From Collinsella sp. AM18-10 (lineage in GTDB: Bacteria > Actinomycetota > Coriobacteriia > Coriobacteriales > Coriobacteriaceae), in contig NZ_QRJO01000001.1 in NCBI RefSeq assembly GCF_003471585.1, positions 62,001-126,000 of the forward strand: a stretch of 64,000 bases of DNA. Direction: 5' to 3'. Shown piece by piece: positions 24,418 through 33,427 of this stretch. The position numbers and the translations under genes were made by a program. Position 1 is the first letter of the stretch. Each line of letters starts with the position of its first letter. The notes under the pieces are model-generated. The model saw nothing but the letters and a program-made list of their open reading frames with translations, had not been told where the DNA came from and ran no database searches.

Positions 24418-26477
24418 TACGACCCACCGCCCAGAGCGCCAACCAGCGTGGCGACATCGACGGTGAGCGGGATGGAGCCGCCGCCGGGCAGAGGAATCTC
24501 CGCAAGCGTGAACACCGTACCGCTGATGGTGCGTTCGACTTGATATTCCAACGCCTCGCAAAGCGCCTTGGGATCGGTCACGCCCAACGGAATACTTCGC
24601 AGTTTGTCTTGCGCTTGAGAGAGGCCAGCAATGTCAGACCCCGGGCTCTTAATGACGTTGGCGGAATCAGTCAGCACCGGCTTTCGCAGGCGCAAGTCGC
24701 ACGGTTCCAAACCCAGCGCCGCCACGGACGCCGAAACGGTATCGCCGAGCCACGATGCAATGGAGCCCAACGCGCCGCTGCCCCCTCCTAGGCCTTTAAT
24801 CATCTCGTCCATAAGTTCGTCGGCCGAACCTTGGATGTCTCCGTATCCCACAAGCAGCCGTCCCCAGACATCCATGACGCCGTCGAGCACGCCGGCAACG
24901 CCGCCCGAGCGTTCCTTCAATGTCGAGAAAAATCGCGAAAGCACGTTGTTTTGCGCCGTCGCCCCATCGGGCGCCAGCACCGCGGCAGAGATGGCACCGC
25001 GATCGCCAAGTCTGACTGCCGTGTTAAACGAAGAGTTGAGTTCATCGGAGCTCGAGATGGCACCCGAAACCGCAAAGGCAACCACGCCGTTGCGACCGGG
25101 CGGAGCGATACGCGGGCGCTCACCGGAAAGTTCTTTGATGGCGGTATCGAACGCATTGCCCGCACGGTCGGCTTCGTCCTCGGTCTGACGCTCGAGCTCG
25201 AGCTCCTTGTTGCGACAGTCGACGTAGTCCTCCAGGGCGTCTTTAAACTTGTCAAAGTGATACTCGAAGCCGTTTTCGATAGAGGTTGAAGGCGCCGCAA
25301 CAGCACCAAGCGACAAAACGCCAAAATGGCATTTGCTGCATTTATCCTGTCCATCGTAATCGGCAACCGAAGCAAATCCGCTCGGCGTCCCTTTCTTATA
25401 GTTAGGGCAGGTCGTCCCGTAATGCAGATACGCCTTGTCATCGTTCACGCTAGTCGGCCACACCGCATCGGTATAGAGTTCCGTCGCCCGAACCTCATCA
25501 GAGTTGCGCGGCAGCAGCGGAATATAGGAGGAAACCCTGTCTCCGTTCTCGGTTATATATGCCCGATCGACCTCCGCGTTCGCATAGGTATAAAACGCCT
25601 TACGCGCCGCAGACTCTGCCTTCATCTCGACACTCGAGCCCTGGGGCTTCTCATTTGTCAGACGCCAATGGTAGTAGTCCTTCGCGCGATCAAGGGCAAC
25701 TTGAGGCTCCCACGTAACGCTCGATGAGTAATGCGGATTTTGAACACCGGAGAGATCCGTTAGGCTTTTCGCGCGCTCCCACATGCAAGAACAGCTGCCG
25801 ACCGAGCCCTTGTCAGACCCACCACAATCCGCCAGCCAAGCACGCTCTTTAGCCTTCGCCGTGTCCTCAGAAGCCTTCCGCAGCTCCTCGGCCGCACGCT
25901 CTAAATCATCTGATGTGTCTTTAATGGTATCGGTCGAGATCTCTGACCCTTTGATCGCAGCGAAGTCCGACTCGGATGTCCTGGGCACGGCAAGCGCCGT
26001 ACCGGTATAGGTCACACTATCGGTATCCTGCGCCGACACCGCCTGCGTGGCACGCGCGGCGATCAGATACGGCAGAGCCGTCTCGATTTTCTGTAAGCCT
26101 TCCGATGCGCTTTTGGCAAACTTGTTGCGCGTTTTAATGATCTCGATCCCGGTGTCGACCATATTGCCGGCAACCGGCTCGGCACCCGGGATGAGGATGG
26201 CGACCAGGCCCGTCCCGATCGTGGCAAACCCCGCCAGCCCCAGACTCAAGATACTCGCATCAACCACCGTGGCAGCCGTGTGATAGGACGACACCACGTT
26301 GGCACCCGCCAGCGCGCCGCTATCAGCCGCCACCTGGGTGTCCCCGGCACGCGACATGCTCCATATCGCCGCGGTCGACGAAAACAACAATGTGAGCACC
26401 ACTAGGATGACCACGGCAGAAGAAAGCGTGGTATAGGCACCGTCTTCGATAAACAGATCGACACCGGCTCGACCCAT
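24417..26477 (-). CDS. TadG-like pilus assembly protein
   Basis: 686 residues from ATG 26477 (GAGGTGG upstream). N-terminal hydrophobic segment about 18-45 (TTLSSAVVILVVLTLLFSS), then the TadG/Flp mark VAADSGALAGANVV. A long extracellular domain follows, with a Cys-rich middle (CGGSDKG..CSCM, then CSKCH, a CxxCH pattern) and several coiled stretches. The presumed class III leader lacks the Glu seen in the other pseudopilins. A second possible start is ATG 26570, which overlaps the upstream gene. It would be a surface-exposed accessory of the Tad pilus. Confidence 0.78.
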   Translation of the reverse strand: MGRAGVDLFIEDGAYTTLSSAVVILVVLTLLFSSTAAIWSMSRAGDTQVAADSGALAGANVVSSYHTAATVVDASILSLGLAGFATIGTGLVAILIPGAEPVAGNMVDTGIEIIKTRNKFAKSASEGLQKIETALPYLIAARATQAVSAQDTDSVTYTGTALAVPRTSESDFAAIKGSEISTDTIKDTSDDLERAAEELRKASEDTAKAKERAWLADCGGSDKGSVGSCSCMWERAKSLTDLSGVQNPHYSSSVTWEPQVALDRAKDYYHWRLTNEKPQGSSVEMKAESAARKAFYTYANAEVDRAYITENGDRVSSYIPLLPRNSDEVRATELYTDAVWPTSVNDDKAYLHYGTTCPNYKKGTPSGFASVADYDGQDKCSKCHFGVLSLGAVAAPSTSIENGFEYHFDKFKDALEDYVDCRNKELELERQTEDEADRAGNAFDTAIKELSGERPRIAPPGRNGVVAFAVSGAISSSDELNSSFNTAVRLGDRGAISAAVLAPDGATAQNNVLSRFFSTLKERSGGVAGVLDGVMDVWGRLLVGYGDIQGSADELMDEMIKGLGGGSGALGSIASWLGDTVSASVAALGLEPCDLRLRKPVLTDSANVIKSPGSDIAGLSQAQDKLRSIPLGVTDPKALCEALEYQVERTISGTVFTLAEIPLPGGGSIPLTVDVATLVGALGGGS

Positions 26478-26541
26478 AAAGCCACCTCGCTTGCAATGGC
26501 AACTCGGACGGCGCGTCAAAACGCGTCTAGACCAGAAACGC

Positions 26542-27039
26542 TTAATCCCATGTAGCAATCCACGAATCATAATCTCCCTCCAGCCATTCGGGACGCGATT
26601 GATACGAGACATCGACCTTGAGCTCAACGTAGCCGCCCTCGGCGGTACCACCCATAGCCTGCGCAAACGCACCGATCACGGGCAACGGCTTGACCTCGCC
26701 GGAAACGGACACGGACGAGACGCCACCCGCACCGGCCCGGCCAAGCTCGATATCCCACGACAGCGGCCCGCCGGCATGAAAAATCGAAACGTTGGGCACT
26801 GCGGCAAGCCGGCGGCGGGTGAACTCCTTAAGATCGTCGTCCTCCGCCGTCGTCGTGGTCATGAGCCGCGCGGTCTCGGCGGCGGCAGACTCCATGACCG
26901 CGCGCGTATAGAGCAGGCACACCGGTTGCAGTGCGAGAAGGATGAGCGTCAGAAACGTCGGCAGCAAAAAAGCGGCCTCGACCGTAGACTGCGCCCGGTC
27001 CTCGCGCGCGATATCAATACAGCGCGATGTCCTTAGCAC
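26542..27039 (-). CDS. TadE/TadF-like minor pseudopilin
   Basis: About 165 residues. The sequence EDRAQSTVEAAFLLPTFLTLILLALQPV is a class III pseudopilin leader (Ala-Gln junction, Glu at +5). The soluble part ends YDSWIATWD. The true start is uncertain: no ATG lies in the right place. I choose GTG 27039, overlapping the previous gene by 26 bases; a weaker ATT at 27018 is possible. Confidence 0.75.
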   Translation of the reverse strand: MLRTSRCIDIAREDRAQSTVEAAFLLPTFLTLILLALQPVCLLYTRAVMESAAAETARLMTTTTAEDDDLKEFTRRRLAAVPNVSIFHAGGPLSWDIELGRAGAGGVSSVSVSGEVKPLPVIGAFAQAMGGTAEGGYVELKVDVSYQSRPEWLEGDYDSWIATWD

Positions 27040-27232
27040 CCGCAGCAGCGTCGACAACCGATGTCGAGGTGACGCCGTGAGACGCCGCCCGCTCGACCAG
27101 CGCCGCCAAGCGCCCATCGGTGCCAGCACGCCAAAGTCCCGCAATCGCCAGCACGATCGATAACAGCGCCACCGTGACGATGGCGTATTCCACAGTCGCT
27201 TGGGCAACCTCCTCACGCAGAACGCCATGCAT
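27014..27232 (-). CDS. Small TadE-like pseudopilin, 72 residues
   Basis: Leader MHGVLREEVA then QATVEYAIVTVALLSIVLAIAGL, a Flp/TadE-type class III leader and hydrophobic stretch, followed by about 40 residues. Smaller than usual TadE and close in size to Flp pilin. AAAGGAGGGG, at the end of the preceding gene, is its ribosome-binding site. It lies between a membrane-anchored unknown protein and the next pseudopilin. Confidence 0.78.
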   Translation of the reverse strand: MHGVLREEVAQATVEYAIVTVALLSIVLAIAGLWRAGTDGRLAALVERAASHGVTSTSVVDAAAGAKDIALY

Positions 27233-27233
27233 T

Positions 27234-27797
27234 TCACGACCCCTCCTTTGAGCTTATTGTTTGCGGGACCAGGCGCACGGCGCGCAGACGACACGAAGCA
27301 TCGCCAGTATCCGCAGCAACCGTCACCATATCGACCCAGCCGCGTCCGTCACGCACGATGGCGCCCCACACGTTTCCCTTGATGTCGAGATAGCCGCTCA
27401 GAGCAAGTTGCGCCGTGGGTACCTCGCGATAGGAACGCAGCATATCCGCCGCCGCTTCGGTCATCGGTCGGTCCTCGGACCATGCAAGCCGGACCACAAT
27501 CGCGTTGCCCCCAGGCGAATCCGTCGCAGTGCCAGACCGCTTGTCGAGCGTCCGCAGAAAGGTTTGCGCCGTGACAGCGACATCCGAATCGTCCGCATCT
27601 CGCATCTCATCTTTTTGAGACGCCACCGCCGAATCTGAGCCCAAATCGGAGGCGGTCCCAGGACGCTGCTGCCGCGCGGCGTTAAGCCCCCAAAGCACCG
27701 CCGCTATCGCCACGGTCAGGCAAGCAAACACCAGCAGCACCCCGACGGGGCGCTCGCCCTCTACAGGCTGTTGATGCCCTCGCTGATAGCGTTCCAT
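27234..27797 (-). CDS. Membrane-anchored protein of the Tad locus, unknown function
   Basis: 187 residues, with one N-terminal membrane segment (about 18-40) and an exported domain of about 145 residues rich in Asp and Thr. I do not recognise it. It starts inside the Flp pilin gene (37-base overlap) and ends 1 base before the next gene, so it is certainly in the Tad operon. It may be a locus-specific assembly factor. Confidence 0.72.
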   Translation of the reverse strand: MERYQRGHQQPVEGERPVGVLLVFACLTVAIAAVLWGLNAARQQRPGTASDLGSDSAVASQKDEMRDADDSDVAVTAQTFLRTLDKRSGTATDSPGGNAIVVRLAWSEDRPMTEAAADMLRSYREVPTAQLALSGYLDIKGNVWGAIVRDGRGWVDMVTVAADTGDASCRLRAVRLVPQTISSKEGS

Positions 27798-27994
27798 AGA
27801 TCTTGGACCTTGCCCTTAAATGCGACGATGGCGATAATCGCGATCACCACGAGCACGCCGACCAAGATGGCATACTCGGTGGTACCCTGCGCACTCTCCT
27901 CCTGCAATAGTTCCTTGGCGCGCTGACGAACATGTGCCGCCCGGCAAAACGCCCAGCCCTGCACCTTGCCAGCAGTGTCAGTCATCGTGTTCAT
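27761..27994 (-). CDS. flp: Flp-family pilin
   Basis: 77-residue prepilin with a 37-residue basic leader ending ESA, then QGTTEYAILVGVLVVIAIIAIVAFKG, the Flp hydrophobic domain with Glu-Tyr at +5/+6. Expected to be the major pilin of the Tad fibre. The leader is longer than in most Flp pilins. It sits after tadC, the usual place at the end of the motor genes. Confidence 0.88.
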   Translation of the reverse strand: MNTMTDTAGKVQGWAFCRAAHVRQRAKELLQEESAQGTTEYAILVGVLVVIAIIAIVAFKGKVQDLWNAISEGINSL

Positions 27995-28004
27995 GTATTC
28001 CTCC

Positions 28005-28646
28005 CTACATCATCCCGCCTGCTCCCAGCAGCGGGCCCAATATGGACAGAAGCAACGCCGGCAAGATGAGCGTGCCGGTGGGAATCAGCAGCTTGACGGG
28101 CGCACGCTCGATCTCGCGCTCGACCGCGGCGCGATGAGCCGCACGGATCTCGCGACTTTGAGCGGCCAGCGTCTCGGCAAGTGGGGCACCCAGGGCGAGC
28201 GCCTGCCCCACCGTGATGGCAAAGGTCTCGAGCGCTCGCACGTCCAGGTCGCGCGCGGCGGCCAACAACTCGTCCTCACGCGTGCCCACGCCCACCTGCC
28301 ACGCCATGCAGGCGCGCTCAAGGCGAAGAGCCAGCACTGACCGGCGGTTGGCGCAGAAAATCTCAAGCGCCGCATCAAACGAAAGACCGGCCGAAAGACC
28401 CAAGCGCACAACATCGATCATCTCGGAAACTTCGCCGAGCGACACTCGCGCCGGGCCGCCCGCTCCAACCGCGCCCTTCACTCGCGCGGTCAGAGCATCG
28501 ACCACCGAGCGACCCGCGGCAGCGACCAGCACCGCCTCGCGCTTGCAGGCCCCTGCGATCTTGCGTGCATCCGCCCGATCCAAACCCGTCGCGACAAATA
28601 CACTCAGGGCGCACAGGCAAGCCGCAACTGCAACCGGGGCGCTCAT
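28005..28646 (-). CDS. tadC: Tad inner-membrane platform protein TadC
   Basis: 213 residues from ATG 28646, overlapping the TadB stop in ATGA. Type II secretion F domain, with membrane segments near residues 1-20, about 60, and a pair at the C-terminus (VKLLIPTGTLILPALLLSILGPLLG). Conserved GTREDELLAAARDLDV and LGAPLAETL motifs match TadC. Works with TadB as the platform for the ATPase. Confidence 0.87.
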   Translation of the reverse strand: MSAPVAVAACLCALSVFVATGLDRADARKIAGACKREAVLVAAAGRSVVDALTARVKGAVGAGGPARVSLGEVSEMIDVVRLGLSAGLSFDAALEIFCANRRSVLALRLERACMAWQVGVGTREDELLAAARDLDVRALETFAITVGQALALGAPLAETLAAQSREIRAAHRAAVEREIERAPVKLLIPTGTLILPALLLSILGPLLGAGGMM

Positions 28647-29569
28647 AGCTCCACCCGCATAATGCGCCGGATAACCACCAGGGCAACGGCGTTGAGGGCA
28701 AGACCCAGCACCACAGCGCCCGCGCCGGCGGGCGTCGCAAGACCGCGACGAAAATCTGCCGAAAGCAGCGCCAACACCGCGCACATGCCCGCCGGCATCG
28801 CCGCGACCATATGCGCAGACATGCGAGCCTGCGACGTCTTAACATCCAGGCGGCGCTTGAGCTCAATGCGCTCCCCCACCATGCTCGACGCCTCGGACAG
28901 TAAGTCGGCAAGCGGAGCGCCGGTGCGCTGAGACACCTTAAGCGCCAAGGTCACAAGCGAAAGACCGGGGGCGTCGATACGCACGAGCAAGTCATCGAGC
29001 GCGTCGGTCGCCGAGATGCCGCAATCGATCGCCGCCGCCACCCGCAAAAACTCGGTATGCACTGGCTCTTGCGCATGAGCGCCCACAAAGCGCATGCCCT
29101 GGGCCAGCGAATGTCCCGAGGCAAGCGACATGGAAAGTGCGGTAAACGCCTCGGGCATTGCCTCTTCTGCATCGTGTTGCTCGCGCCGGCTCTCAAAGCC
29201 ATCCCAAGCGGCACCAACGGCAAACGGAGCAACAAGTCCCGAGGCAAATCCGAGGGGCGATAACGACACCATCGTTAGTAAAACGCAGCAGACACCGCTC
29301 GATAGCAGCAGAAACGCCAAACGTCCCGAAGCATCTTCGATCACGAGGCCAAGGCGATGCGCCGGAGCCAGCGATGCCCACGAACGGGCGATCTTTTTCA
29401 GCAGATCGTTTTCCACCAGCTCACGCGGCAGCTTCTCTGCCACCGTCTCGAGCGCCTGACGTGCCAGCTCCGCCGGCGGTACCTGCGGCACACGAGGTTC
29501 CACTCCGCACGCCTTCGCGACAGAAAGCCCTGCCAAGCCCCCTACGACGAGGGGCACAGTGATCTCCAT
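28643..29569 (-). CDS. tadB: Tad inner-membrane platform protein TadB
   Basis: 308 residues. Type II secretion F domain (SMSLASGHSLAQGMRFVGAH ... LKVSQRTGAPLADLLSEASSMVGERIELKRRL) flanked by hydrophobic segments near 5-20, 85-120 and two at the C-terminus. The start ATG overlaps the end of tadA by 28 bases and its stop overlaps tadC. Together with TadC forms the assembly platform. Confidence 0.88.
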   Translation of the reverse strand: MEITVPLVVGGLAGLSVAKACGVEPRVPQVPPAELARQALETVAEKLPRELVENDLLKKIARSWASLAPAHRLGLVIEDASGRLAFLLLSSGVCCVLLTMVSLSPLGFASGLVAPFAVGAAWDGFESRREQHDAEEAMPEAFTALSMSLASGHSLAQGMRFVGAHAQEPVHTEFLRVAAAIDCGISATDALDDLLVRIDAPGLSLVTLALKVSQRTGAPLADLLSEASSMVGERIELKRRLDVKTSQARMSAHMVAAMPAGMCAVLALLSADFRRGLATPAGAGAVVLGLALNAVALVVIRRIMRVEL

Positions 29570-30870
29570 TCGTCCACCTCCTCTTGTGTGAGCGTCCCCG
29601 ACCGCAGGCCTTCTGCGATAAACGGCGGCTCGCGGTCAAGCGTCCAGGTGCGCTCGGCGGCATCGAACGTCACATAGCGCTCGAGCTCTACGCCACCCGA
29701 TGCGGCGCGTCGCACCCCCGAATACGAGGAGACGAAACGCCTGCCATCGGCGTGGCGCTCGGACATCACGATGCCGTCGAGCGCCATGGCAATCTGCTCC
29801 TCGATGAGCTCGCTCGGCAGATCGATGCCATAACGTGCAAGCAACGTCAGACGCACCACGGTCTCCTGTTCTGAACCCGCATGAAGTGTGGTGAGCGACC
29901 CGTCGTGGCCCGTGTTCATGGCCTGCAACATGTCGCAGCACTCGGCACCGCGCACCTCGCCCACCACGATGCGGTCGGGGCGCATGCGTAGGGCATTAGT
30001 TACCAGGTCGCGGATCGTCACCGCGCCCTCGCCCTCAATTGAAGCCTCGCGCGCCTCTAAGCGCACCACGTGCGGATGATGCGCAAACTTGAGCTCGGCA
30101 GAGTCCTCGATCGTCACGATGCGCTCGCCGGTGGAAATCTCACATGACAACGCGTTGAGCAGGGTGGTCTTACCAGATCCCGTGCCTCCCGCAACCGCCA
30201 GGTCCTGTCGCAGCGACACCGCACACGACAGCAGCTGCGCATACCAAAGCGGCAGCGACCCCAGCCCCACAAGCTCGTCCAGCGAGCAGATACGGTCCGA
30301 GAACTTTCGGATGGTGAGAATCGGTCCGTCAATCGCCACAGGCGGAATCACCGCGTTGACGCGATAGCCCGTTTTGAGGCGGGCGTTGACGATGGGGCTG
30401 CGCTCGTCGATACGGCGGCCAAGTGGCGAGATAATGCGGTCGATAAGCACACGGATCTGCTCATCATCCTCAAACGCATGCTCGATGGGGTACAAGACGC
30501 CGCCGCGTTCAAAGAAAGCCGAGCGGCAGCCGTTGATCATGATCTCGGTAACGGTGTCGTCCTCGATGAGCGGCTGCAACGGCCCCAAGCCCACCACGTC
30601 ATCCAAGATCTCGTCGATGATGGTCTCGCGCTCGGGCGTCGCGAGATCGGTCGACTCCTCAACATTGAGCGCCGCCTCCACCGCAGGACGCAATTCCGAG
30701 CGGGCAAGTGCCGGGTCGATATAGGCGCTGATACGCGCCACTTCGTCGTAACCCATGCGGTCCATCACGGCGCGCTTGGTGCGTCGTTTCACCGCGCGGC
30801 GACGCCCCGCATCTACAGGCGCTGCCGCCGCTGCAGCGCCGGCAGCCTTAATCCTCGTTTGCAGGCTCAT
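29542..30870 (-). CDS. tadA: Tad pilus motor ATPase TadA/CpaF
   Basis: 442-residue secretion ATPase (VirB11/CpaF-like) powering Tad pilus assembly. Walker [10 protein letters not shown] is at 228-236, followed by Asp box [10 protein letters not shown], the CpaF mark [17 protein letters not shown] and His box near 330. The N-terminal region has an Ala-rich linker. It overlaps tadZ upstream (ATGA) and tadB downstream, so it lies in the middle of one operon. Confidence 0.95.
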   Translation of the reverse strand: MSLQTRIKAAGAAAAAAPVDAGRRRAVKRRTKRAVMDRMGYDEVARISAYIDPALARSELRPAVEAALNVEESTDLATPERETIIDEILDDVVGLGPLQPLIEDDTVTEIMINGCRSAFFERGGVLYPIEHAFEDDEQIRVLIDRIISPLGRRIDERSPIVNARLKTGYRVNAVIPPVAIDGPILTIRKFSDRICSLDELVGLGSLPLWYAQLLSCAVSLRQDLAVAGGTGSGKTTLLNALSCEISTGERIVTIEDSAELKFAHHPHVVRLEAREASIEGEGAVTIRDLVTNALRMRPDRIVVGEVRGAECCDMLQAMNTGHDGSLTTLHAGSEQETVVRLTLLARYGIDLPSELIEEQIAMALDGIVMSERHADGRRFVSSYSGVRRAASGGVELERYVTFDAAERTWTLDREPPFIAEGLRSGTLTQEEVDEWRSLCPSS

Positions 30871-32519
30871 CGCTGATCACCCTCGCGCGACCAGGGAAGG
30901 CGGATACGCGGGCGTTCGGTACGCGTTGCACGGTCGGCGACCATATCGCTCCAAGGGCCGACGGCGCACCCCAGTTCCACGAGCATCTCGCGCGTGGCCT
31001 CGCGCATGCTAGTCGCAAAAGCGCTGGTCTGCCCCACCGCCTCGTCAGCGCGCCCAAACGCCATGAGCGCGGCGAGATCCTGCCCGCCATCGGCGATACG
31101 AATCTTGGAGCTCAACGCACAGGCAATCTCAAAGCGCATGGCGACGTCCTCGTCTGCCCCGCGCGCACCGAACCGGTTGAACACGGCGCTCATGCGCGTG
31201 CGCGGCACACCTACTCGACTTGCCAGTTCGATGACGCGCGACGCCGATGTCGCGGACGACACCGCCGCATCGCCAACGACCAGGCAACGGTCGCTCGCCG
31301 CCACCGCAGCCGCCACGGCGTCGCCCCAAAAGACCGAGGTATCGATAAAGACCACGTCCGATTCGCGACGCAGAACATCAAGCAGTAGCTCCACCGGACG
31401 CGCCATGAGCTCGGCTTGCTCGGGCGCCGCGACGGGACCCCAGAGCGTAACGCCCGGCGCCACGCGCATCGATGTGGCTACGATATCCGGCTCGGTGAGC
31501 GTGCCCGCCGCCGACGGCTCGATAAGTGCCGCCATATCGCGCGGAGCATCGACGCCTAACAAGTCGTAAAGGTTTCCAAACATCAGGTCCAGGTCGAGCA
31601 CGGCGGCACGCAAGCCCAACAGCGACGATGTGTGTGCCATGGTGGCAACGATCGTCGACTTGCCGCAACCGCCCGAACCCGAAATAGCGCAGATGACCGG
31701 AGCTCGATGCGGCGGAGCGGCAGCGTCTGCCGGCGGCATCGGAGGCGGCGGGGCGGGCGTCGGTGGCAGCGCCCCCGTCTCCCCCGCCGCAACCACACGC
31801 TGCGTCCAAGCCGGCATGGCAGCTTGTTCGGTCTGCGAGGCAGGCTCGTTCTGCGCAATCTGCTCATGCTGCATTAGCGACAACTCGCCGCACCCGGCAA
31901 AGCCCTCAAGTTCGTCGAGTTCATCCACCAGATTCACGCCGTGCACGTATCCCATATCTACAGCCGGGGAGTCGCCAGCATGCTGCGCCGGCCCTCCAGC
32001 GTCATCGCATACAAGGGGGTTCCGGGGGCGCCGACCATGCTCGGCTTCCGCTTTTCCATAATCATCAACACGCGGGCCTCTTGTAGCGCGAGGCGCCCCG
32101 GGTTCCCTATCAACAAAAGCATCGGGCTCAATCGTCATGCGCCGATCGGAATCAACCGCTCCCTCGCCCGCACGCCCGTTGCCGCATATACTGTGCGCAG
32201 CGATGACCTCGGTCGCCCCCGCGCGAAACAGCCCCTCGATATCCGACGGATCGAGCGCTTCTATCAACACGACCACGCGACTCACGCGGCCTTCGGCCGT
32301 CAGGCGCGCAACAGTCTTGCGCACATCTTCGGTATCAAACAGAGACGCCGCGATGATGGCAGCCCCGCGGCGCGACGGAAACGCCCGCGCCATGGAAACC
32401 AGCCCGTCCAGGTCACCCACGCGAAGCACCTGTGCACCCACATCACGGCCCTCGACTTCCCGCTGCAACAGCCCGTAATCGCCGCACGCGCAGCACGCAA
32501 GCCAGATCGCCTTCATCAC
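30867..32519 (-). CDS. tadZ: TadZ/CpaE-like MinD-type ATPase
   Basis: 550 residues, localisation ATPase for the Tad machine. N-terminal receiver-like domain (about 1-115), a long charged and Pro/Ala-rich linker, then a MinD-type domain from about 275 with Walker A SGGCGKST. The signature lysine of the KGGxGKST consensus is replaced by Ser. DLDLMFGNLYDLLGVD supplies Walker A-prime and switch elements. Its start overlaps cpaB's stop by four bases. Confidence 0.87.
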   Translation of the reverse strand: MMKAIWLACCACGDYGLLQREVEGRDVGAQVLRVGDLDGLVSMARAFPSRRGAAIIAASLFDTEDVRKTVARLTAEGRVSRVVVLIEALDPSDIEGLFRAGATEVIAAHSICGNGRAGEGAVDSDRRMTIEPDAFVDREPGAPRATRGPRVDDYGKAEAEHGRRPRNPLVCDDAGGPAQHAGDSPAVDMGYVHGVNLVDELDELEGFAGCGELSLMQHEQIAQNEPASQTEQAAMPAWTQRVVAAGETGALPPTPAPPPPMPPADAAAPPHRAPVICAISGSGGCGKSTIVATMAHTSSLLGLRAAVLDLDLMFGNLYDLLGVDAPRDMAALIEPSAAGTLTEPDIVATSMRVAPGVTLWGPVAAPEQAELMARPVELLLDVLRRESDVVFIDTSVFWGDAVAAAVAASDRCLVVGDAAVSSATSASRVIELASRVGVPRTRMSAVFNRFGARGADEDVAMRFEIACALSSKIRIADGGQDLAALMAFGRADEAVGQTSAFATSMREATREMLVELGCAVGPWSDMVADRATRTERPRIRLPWSREGDQR

Positions 32520-33175
32520 TCGTCGCCTCCGCTCTTTTTGCCGCGCGCCGTGGCGGGAATCGTCAAGCTGACCGTTCCCTTGCCCGAGGCTCCCAGCAGT
32601 TCCTTGACGTCTTCGGGGTCAGCCGCCAGCGTCACCCATTCGATCTTGCCCTCGCGCGTGGAACCGGAATCCTCACTGGTATCGATCACGTACGCGCCGC
32701 ACAGCCGATCGGTTACGCCGTCTTTTTGCACGTACACGTCCACGTAGCTGCCCACGCCCGCAGCACCGCCGACCGAGTGCTCGGCATCGACCGCCACCGA
32801 AACGGCGACCTTGCCCTTAGGTACCTCGAGCATGTGGCTCTCGGCCTTGGTGTAGACATTGCAGATCACGGCGTTTTTGGGAATACGCGAAGTCGTCACG
32901 TCGCCGCGCACCTGGCGTAGCTCGGTCGCCGCGTCACGCGGCAGCAGACTCGTCAGCCACTCCTGGGTTATGACATTGGTCTCATCGAGGGTCTCACCCA
33001 CATCGATATCGCGCGCCGCGACGCATACCTCGACGCGATCGCCACCGTACTTGGCCAAGGTCTCAGCCTGGACCTGTTCGGCTTGCGAGCGGATCGACGA
33101 GCCGTAAACCATGCAGAGCAGAGCAGCGAGCACGCCCGCGACCAGACTGATGGCGATGCGCTTGCTCTTGTTCAC
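32516..33175 (-). CDS. cpaB: CpaB/RcpC-like Flp pilus assembly protein
   Basis: 219 residues from GTG 33175 (GAGGAG upstream). One N-terminal membrane segment (about 6-24) then the SAF domain found in CpaB (VEVCVAARDIDVGETL). First gene of the Tad operon in the transcribed direction, preceded by repeated GCTGACC motifs. No secretin (RcpA) follows, as expected for a monoderm. Confidence 0.88.
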   Translation of the reverse strand: MNKSKRIAISLVAGVLAALLCMVYGSSIRSQAEQVQAETLAKYGGDRVEVCVAARDIDVGETLDETNVITQEWLTSLLPRDAATELRQVRGDVTTSRIPKNAVICNVYTKAESHMLEVPKGKVAVSVAVDAEHSVGGAAGVGSYVDVYVQKDGVTDRLCGAYVIDTSEDSGSTREGKIEWVTLAADPEDVKELLGASGKGTVSLTIPATARGKKSGGDE

Positions 33176-33272
33176 GGCCGCTCCTCTCATGGCAGTGCCG
33201 GGCGAATGCCCGTACCACCATTGTCTGGGCGGCCAGAGTGCAAAGCGGCGCAATCGCAATCTTGGTTTTCGA

Positions 33273-33337
33273 TGTCAAACCAATCGCTGACCAAAAGCTG
33301 ACCAGCCCGTCAAGCTCGTGGCAAGGTTTTGGTCAGC
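33273..33337 (-). promoter_or_regulatory. Candidate operator and -35 region upstream of the Tad operon
   Basis: Inverted 11-bp repeats GCTGACCAAAA (33286-33296) and TTTTGGTCAGC (33327-33337), plus a direct GCTGACC at 33297-33303. Just downstream in the minus direction is TTGACA (33273-33278), though no good -10 is found at the right spacing. It suggests a regulated promoter about 100 bases before cpaB. Confidence 0.4.
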
Positions 33338-33375
33338 ACGTCAGCAAACTGCATGTTTCGAGGCTTTTCCGCAGC

Positions 33376-33410
33376 AAAAAAGCCGTCTCCCGAACAGTTG
33401 GGAGACGGCT
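33376..33410 (-). terminator. Terminator of rsgA
   Basis: Minus-strand perfect stem AGCCGTCTCCC/GGGAGACGGCT with T-run, 18 bases after the rsgA stop; it separates rsgA from the Tad operon. Confidence 0.88.
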
Positions 33411-33427
33411 GTCATAGGAAAAATCAA

